DNA of 9,765 nucleotides from Solirubrobacteraceae bacterium. GTDB taxonomy: Bacteria > Actinomycetota > Thermoleophilia > Solirubrobacterales > Solirubrobacteraceae. This document shows positions 6,815 to 9,765 of this stretch, piece by piece. Under the pieces are notes generated by a model. That model saw nothing but the letters and a program-made list of their open reading frames with translations, made no database searches and was not told the DNA's origin. Numbering within the stretch: position 1 is the first letter of the stretch; every line of letters starts with the position of its first letter. The translations under genes were made by a program, and so were the position numbers. Location: assembly GCA_030038955.1 (NCBI GenBank), contig JASHQV010000060.1, positions 1 through 9,765 of the forward strand, written 5' to 3'.

Positions 6815-7556
6815 GCCCGAGATCCGCGGTGGCAGCACGATCGTGCCTGGCTTGGGTGCCGGCACGATCGTGCCAGATCGCAGCGCCGGCACGCTTGCGC
6901 GCTACGACGGCCTCGCCGGCTGGTACGACGAGGTCATGCAGGACCCGAGCAACCGGGGACCGCTGGCCGCCTCCGCATACGAGCTGCTGTCCCACCTGCT
7001 CGGGCCGGGCAGCGGCCTGATCCTCGACATCGGCTGTGGCACCGGGCTCGCCAGCCTCCGGGTGCGCGAGCTCGGGTATCAGCCAGTCGGGGTCGACCTC
7101 TCCGCCGACCAGCTGCGGGTGGCGGCGCAGCGGCTGCCCGTGTTCCAGGGTGACGCCGCGCGTCTGCCGCTCGCGTCGGGCAGTCTCGCGGCGGCGTACA
7201 GCACATTCGTGTCCTCCGATCTCGACGACTTCGCCGGCGCCGTCGCCGAGGCGTTCCGGATCCTGCGGCCCGGTGGGCGCTACGTGAGCGTATGCGTGCA
7301 CCCGGCGTTCAACGGCGGCTACGCAGAGGCCCGTGACGACGGCGCGATCATCGTGCATCCCGGCTACCTCCGTGCCGGCTACCGGTCCGCCCGGGAGTTC
7401 GGCAGTACCATCCGCAGCCACGTCGGCGCCTGGCATCGACCGCTGGCGGAGGTGGTCAACACCTTCCTGGGCGCCGGCTTCCAGCTCGAGTCGCTCGCCG
7501 AGACCGGCCCGGAGCCGGTGCCGGCGCTGCTCGGGATCGCCGTCCGAAGGCGCTGA
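6807..7556 (+). CDS. SAM-dependent class I methyltransferase
   Basis: This protein of about 249 residues would transfer a methyl group from S-adenosylmethionine to an unknown acceptor in the cytoplasm. It has the Rossmann-type methyltransferase core: ARYDGLAGWYDEVM (31-44) lead-in, motif I LDIGCGTG (73-80), the acidic D97 in VGVDLS that holds the ribose, QGDAARLPL (114-122), and the post-I strand ending in RILRPGGRYVSVCVHP (151-166). A C-terminal lid region with the conserved WHRPLAEVVNTFLGAGF follows. I chose TTG at 6807 because TGGAG stands 7 nt before it, and it gives an 8-bp overlap with the permease. GTG at 6870 is also in frame and would start just before the recognised fold, leaving a hairpin in an untranslated gap. 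The residues in between (STIVPGLGAGTIVPD) are a short repeat made by twin palindromes. ThiM follows after 34 bp. Confidence 0.85.
   Translation: MPEPEIRGGSTIVPGLGAGTIVPDRSAGTLARYDGLAGWYDEVMQDPSNRGPLAASAYELLSHLLGPGSGLILDIGCGTGLASLRVRELGYQPVGVDLSADQLRVAAQRLPVFQGDAARLPLASGSLAAAYSTFVSSDLDDFAGAVAEAFRILRPGGRYVSVCVHPAFNGGYAEARDDGAIIVHPGYLRAGYRSAREFGSTIRSHVGAWHRPLAEVVNTFLGAGFQLESLAETGPEPVPALLGIAVRRR
6835..6873 (+). repeat. Twin GCACGATCGTGC palindromes able to form a 13-bp hairpin
   Basis: GCACGATCGTGC is a perfect 12-bp palindrome at 6835-6846, and it recurs within the 14-bp palindrome GGCACGATCGTGCC at 6861-6874, with centres 27 bp apart. Because each copy is self-complementary, 6835-6847 also pairs perfectly with 6861-6873 as a 13-bp stem. 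A GGC/GCC extension (6849-6851 with 6858-6860) closes a TTGGGT loop. It sits just after the permease stop codon, within or before the methyltransferase start. It may be an RNA processing or stability element, or a paired operator. Confidence 0.65.
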
Positions 7557-7590
7557 ACGCAACCACTGACGAGGAGACGTAACGCAAGCC

Positions 7591-8409
7591 ATGTCCACAG
7601 AACGCACGCTGTCTGATCCCTCGGTCGCCGAGGATCTGCGGCGGCTGAGCGAGCTCAGCCCGCTGACCCAATGCATCACCAACATCGTCGTCACCAACTT
7701 CACGGCGAACGTCCTGCTCGCGATCGGCGCCTCGCCGGCGATGGTGATTGCCGCCGAGGAGGCGGGCGGCTTTGCGGCGATCGCCTCTGCGGTCCTGATC
7801 AACGTGGGCACGGTCACGCCGGAGGACGTTGGCGGGATGCGCGCCGCCGCCAGGGGTGCGCAGCGGGCCGGGACTCCGTGGCTGCTCGATCCGGTCGCGG
7901 TTGGCCCATTGCAGTACCGCACCGAGATCGTCGGCGAGCTGCTCGCGCACCGGCCGGCGGTGATCCGCGGCAATGCGTCCGAGATTCTGACGCTCGCCGG
8001 CGTCTCGACCGGTGGGAAGGGCGCCGACTCGACCGCCGACTCCGCCGAGGCGGTCGACGGCGGCCGGGCGCTCGCGCAGCGGACGGGAGCGGTCGTCGCG
8101 ATCAGCGGCGTGGTCGACTACATCACCGATGGCACCGAGGTCGTGCCGGTCCCGGGTGGGCACGAGCTGATGCCGAGGGTCACCGGCACGGGGTGCGCGC
8201 TCGGGGCCGTGATCGCGGCGTTCCTGGCGGTGTCGCCGTCACCGCTCGATGCCGCGGTGTCCGCGTCGGCGGTGTTCGCGGCCGCCGGGCAGGAGGCCGG
8301 CTCCGAAGCGAGCGGCCCGGCAAGCTTTGCGGCGGCGTTCGTCGATCAGCTCTACCTGCTGAGCCGGCGCGCTGCTCGCGCTCAGGGGGCGGCCCATGTC
8401 GCCGTCTGA
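7591..8409 (+). CDS. thiM: Hydroxyethylthiazole kinase
   Basis: This 272-residue enzyme phosphorylates 4-methyl-5-(2-hydroxyethyl)thiazole with ATP, giving the thiazole phosphate that ThiE joins to the pyrimidine in thiamine salvage. It resembles E. coli ThiM along its whole length: TQCITNIVVTNFTANVLLAIGASPAM region at 26-51, AAIASAVLINVGT (62-74), the LDPVAVG loop (99-105), IRGNASEI (125-132), GGKGADST (141-148), DYITDG (176-181), and the active-site VTGTGCALGAV with C202. The C-terminus has EASGPASFAAAFVDQLYLL. All catalytic motifs are present, so it should be active. The ATG at 7591 has GAGGAG at 7571-7576, a rather long 14-nt spacing. Its last 14 bp overlap the next gene. No thiC, thiE, thiD or thiG is in the window and no TPP riboswitch precedes it, so regulation is probably through the cluster promoter near the MocR gene. 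Confidence 0.95.
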   Translation: MSTERTLSDPSVAEDLRRLSELSPLTQCITNIVVTNFTANVLLAIGASPAMVIAAEEAGGFAAIASAVLINVGTVTPEDVGGMRAAARGAQRAGTPWLLDPVAVGPLQYRTEIVGELLAHRPAVIRGNASEILTLAGVSTGGKGADSTADSAEAVDGGRALAQRTGAVVAISGVVDYITDGTEVVPVPGGHELMPRVTGTGCALGAVIAAFLAVSPSPLDAAVSASAVFAAAGQEAGSEASGPASFAAAFVDQLYLLSRRAARAQGAAHVAV

Positions 8410-8599
8410 TGCAGCCGTGGAACGGGCGCCACGCGAGCTGCCGGACGCATTGCGGGCGATCCTGGTCGATCCCGATGATCACCAGCCGCTCGAGTGGGTC
8501 CCGGAGCTGCGGGTGTTTCGCAATCGTTCGCGCCGACGCGACTACCCGGTCGTCGACGACGTAGCCAGGCTGCACCCGTCGGCCGCGAGCGACGCGTAG
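8396..8599 (+). CDS. Trm112-like small protein lacking zinc cysteines
   Basis: This 67-residue protein resembles the Trm112/UPF0434 fold: an N-terminal helix-strand ALRAILVDPDDHQPLEW (18-34), a central strand ELRVFRNRSRRRDYPVVDDV (37-56) and the closing ARLHPSAA, matching the family pattern of a CP..-like knuckle, hydrophobic hairpin, and Y-x-I-x-D-G-I-P-x-L. It contains no cysteine, so it would bind no zinc; many bacterial members share this loss. Trm112 proteins act as small partners that stabilise or activate SAM-dependent methyltransferases, and one such enzyme lies two genes upstream. It overlaps thiM by 14 bp, with AGGGGG (8384-8389) 6 nt before the ATG, so translation is probably coupled. 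The family assignment rests on pattern recognition over a short protein and is moderately sure. Confidence 0.65.
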   Translation: MSPSDAAVERAPRELPDALRAILVDPDDHQPLEWVPELRVFRNRSRRRDYPVVDDVARLHPSAASDA

Positions 8600-8604
8600 T
8601 GCAA

Positions 8605-8616
8605 GCAGCCGGCTGC
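8605..8616. repeat. 12-bp palindrome between Trm112-like gene and LLM gene
   Basis: GCAGCCGGCTGC is perfectly self-complementary and lies six bases after the stop codon of the Trm112-like gene, followed by a pyrimidine stretch (GCTTCTCT). It could be a weak end-of-operon hairpin or a regulator site for the next gene. Lacking a loop and a T-run, it is not a classic terminator. Confidence 0.35.
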
Positions 8617-8641
8617 GCTTCTCTAAGGTAGGCGTCAGCGC

Positions 8642-9469
8642 ATGGAGTTCGGCATCGGCTACTTCCCGACGCACGACGGCGTCGGTCCCGACCAGCTCGC
8701 CAAGCTGGCCGAGGAGCACGGCCTCGAGTCGCTGTTCTTCGCTGAGCACACCCACATCCCCGCCAGCCGCGAGACGCCATATCCAGGCGGCGAGCTGCCG
8801 CGCAAGTACTTCCACACCTACGACCTGTTCGTGGCGATGAGCGCCGCCGCGCTGACCACGAAGCGTCTGCGGATCGGATCCGGGGTCTGCCTCGTGATCG
8901 AGCGCGACCCGATCACCACCGCCAAGGCGATCGCGTCGATCGATCACCTCTCCGGCGGCCGCGTGGAGTTCGGCGTCGGCGCGGGCTGGAACCGCGAGGA
9001 GATGGCGAATCACGGGACCGACCCCAAGACCAGGATGCGCCTGCTCAAGGAGCGCGTCGAGGCGATCAAGGCGATCTGGACAGAGGACGAGGCGAGCTAC
9101 CACGGCGAGTTCGTCGATTTCGACCGGATCTGGTCGTGGCCGAAGCCCCGGCAGCGCCCCCATCCCCCGGTGCTCGTGGGCGGCGACGGCCCCACCGTCG
9201 AGGATCGGGTGCTGGCGTTCGGCGACGCCTGGTTTCCCAACTACAACGCGAAGGTGGTCTCCCGGTATCGCGTCCTCCAAGATCGCGCGGACCGGCGGAT
9301 CGAGCTGCAGCTGATCTCCGTGCCGTGCGACCCCCGGGTGCTGGAGGAGCTCGCCGTCGCCGGTGCCCGCCGAGTCGCCCACTGGCTCCCCAGCGGCGGA
9401 CGTGCGGTGGTCGAGCCCGCGCTCGCCGAGTGGGAGCGCGCGATCGCCGAGTTCACGGGAGAGGCCTGA
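8642..9469 (+). CDS. Probable F420-dependent LLM-class oxidoreductase
   Basis: This 275-residue protein is a luciferase-like oxidoreductase of the actinobacterial subgroup usually annotated as F420-dependent (TIGR03619-type). Its N-terminal strand MEFGIGYFPT is followed by LESLFFAEHTHIPASRE (28-44), LRIGSGVCLVIERDPI (76-91), the conserved IDHLSGGRVEFGVGAGWNRE (100-119), MRLLKERVEAIKAIW (132-146), and HPPVLVGGDGP (174-184). The glycine-rich GVGAGWN turn and the HTHIP segment are typical of cofactor contacts in this group. The length is typical. ATG at 8642 is chosen because the family N-terminus starts there; an AAGG stands upstream at an unusually long spacing of about 12 nt. It differs clearly from the LLM enzyme at 4275, so it is not a recent duplicate. 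It may belong to the cluster or have its own promoter within the 42-bp gap. The substrate is unknown. Confidence 0.88.
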   Translation: MEFGIGYFPTHDGVGPDQLAKLAEEHGLESLFFAEHTHIPASRETPYPGGELPRKYFHTYDLFVAMSAAALTTKRLRIGSGVCLVIERDPITTAKAIASIDHLSGGRVEFGVGAGWNREEMANHGTDPKTRMRLLKERVEAIKAIWTEDEASYHGEFVDFDRIWSWPKPRQRPHPPVLVGGDGPTVEDRVLAFGDAWFPNYNAKVVSRYRVLQDRADRRIELQLISVPCDPRVLEELAVAGARRVAHWLPSGGRAVVEPALAEWERAIAEFTGEA

Positions 9470-9493
9470 GCCACAGCCAGCTCGCCGGCGACC

Positions 9494-9549
9494 CCCCTCG
9501 CCTCCCCGCGTCTCCGCCTCCCCGCGTCTCCGCGTCTCTGCGTCTCCGC
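9494..9549. repeat. Degenerate 8-bp tandem repeat
   Basis: On the complementary strand the unit is close to ACGCGGAG. Read on the plus strand, successive units are CCCCTCGC (9494), CTCCCCGC (9502), GTCTCCGC (9510), CTCCCCGC (9518), GTCTCCGC (9526), GTCTCTGC (9534) and GTCTCCGC (9542). That is seven units in exact 8-base register. One strand is almost purely pyrimidine apart from G. The tract lies between the F420-type LLM gene and the secreted protein gene. Similar GAGACGCGG-type minisatellites occur between genes in various high-GC and cyanobacterial genomes. Confidence 0.8.
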
Positions 9550-9635
9550 GTGCCCCGCCTCCCGCATTCCATCTGTAACGCCCCGGCGCCCGCGAGGACC
9601 AACGAGGTGGAACGTCAACCATCTCGGAGGCAGAC

Positions 9636-9765
9636 ATGCTCACTCCCCGCAGGCTCAGCGCGGTCGTGGCAGCCACCGCCGCGGCGTCGCTGGCGCTGAC
9701 GGCCGGCTCCGCAGCCGCCCGGCCACTCCTCGCAAGACACCAGCACAACCGCCCAGCCGCCGTGT
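9636..9765 (+). CDS. Start of a secreted protein with signal peptide (truncated by window edge)
   Basis: Only the first 43 codons are present; the frame is open to the window end. The ATG at 9636 has a strong GGAGG (9626-9630) at a spacing of 5 nt. The N-terminus is a classic signal peptide: charged MLTPRR, a hydrophobic core LSAVVAATAAASLALTAG, and a likely cleavage after SAAA, before RPLLARHQHNRPAAV. The mature start is rich in Arg, His and Ala. The product is exported, but its identity cannot be told. The 166 bp upstream (9470-9635) hold only the 8-bp tandem repeat and no gene. Confidence 0.7.
   Translation, partial: MLTPRRLSAVVAATAAASLALTAGSAAARPLLARHQHNRPAAV

Noticed and set aside
5962..7020. 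352-codon plus-strand frame across the permease and methyltransferase
   Set aside because: It is a shifted frame of two clearly recognised proteins, rich in Arg, Gly and Asp as expected of a shadow.
6738..7556. Methyltransferase starting at ATG 6738
   Set aside because: This would overlap the permease by 77 bp and add 23 residues of permease-shadow composition, whereas TTG 6807 has a good ribosome binding site.
7557..7590. Possible TPP riboswitch upstream of thiM
   Set aside because: The gap is only 34 bp, and no TPP-box core such as CTGAGA with a downstream ACCTGAT element was seen here or in front of the cluster.
9494..9549. Tandem repeats as a CRISPR array
   Set aside because: Units are 8 bp and directly adjacent, without spacers.
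8180..9748. 522-codon minus-strand open frame
   Set aside because: Antisense shadow over thiM, the Trm112-like gene and the LLM gene; long stop-free antisense frames are normal at this GC content.

Overview
The window comes from a high-GC bacterium, most likely an actinomycete-type organism (Actinomycetota, possibly a soil lineage such as Thermoleophilia). Grounds: strongly G/C-ending codons, GTG and TTG starts, a probable F420-dependent luciferase-like oxidoreductase, and large transcription-factor families. The lineage is an inference from style and gene content. No rRNA, tRNA, CRISPR array, transposase or phage gene was seen.

Layout. Positions 1-285 hold no convincing gene. A small membrane-anchored protein of unknown function (286-756, minus) is divergent from a LysR-type regulator (831-1802, plus), whose likely promoter would give a nearly leaderless message. 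A two-domain rhodanese sulfurtransferase (1899-2768, plus) follows. It converges on, and overlaps by 61 bp, a MocR-type regulator (2708-4162, minus). The overlap contains a perfect 14-bp inverted repeat that could end transcription from both sides.

Divergent from the MocR gene runs a tightly packed plus-strand cluster: luciferase-like (LLM) oxidoreductase (4275-5294), NCS1 nucleobase/vitamin permease (5345-6814), SAM-dependent methyltransferase (about 6807-7556), hydroxyethylthiazole kinase ThiM (7591-8409) and a small Trm112-like protein (8396-8599). Two junctions overlap, which indicates an operon. A second LLM enzyme of the F420-dependent type (8642-9469) follows after 42 bp. An intergenic region with an 8-bp tandem repeat then leads to the start of a secreted protein that runs off the window (9636 onward).

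How the genes may work together. MocR regulators sense PLP or amine/vitamin-related ligands and commonly control the divergent neighbour. Here that neighbour is an import-plus-modification cluster: permease, flavin oxidoreductase, methyltransferase with a Trm112-like companion, and a thiazole kinase. The simplest reading is uptake and remodelling of a thiazole- or pyrimidine-type heterocycle feeding thiamine salvage through ThiM. No TPP riboswitch was seen. ThiM is the only step whose substrate can be named with confidence; the pathway is an inference.
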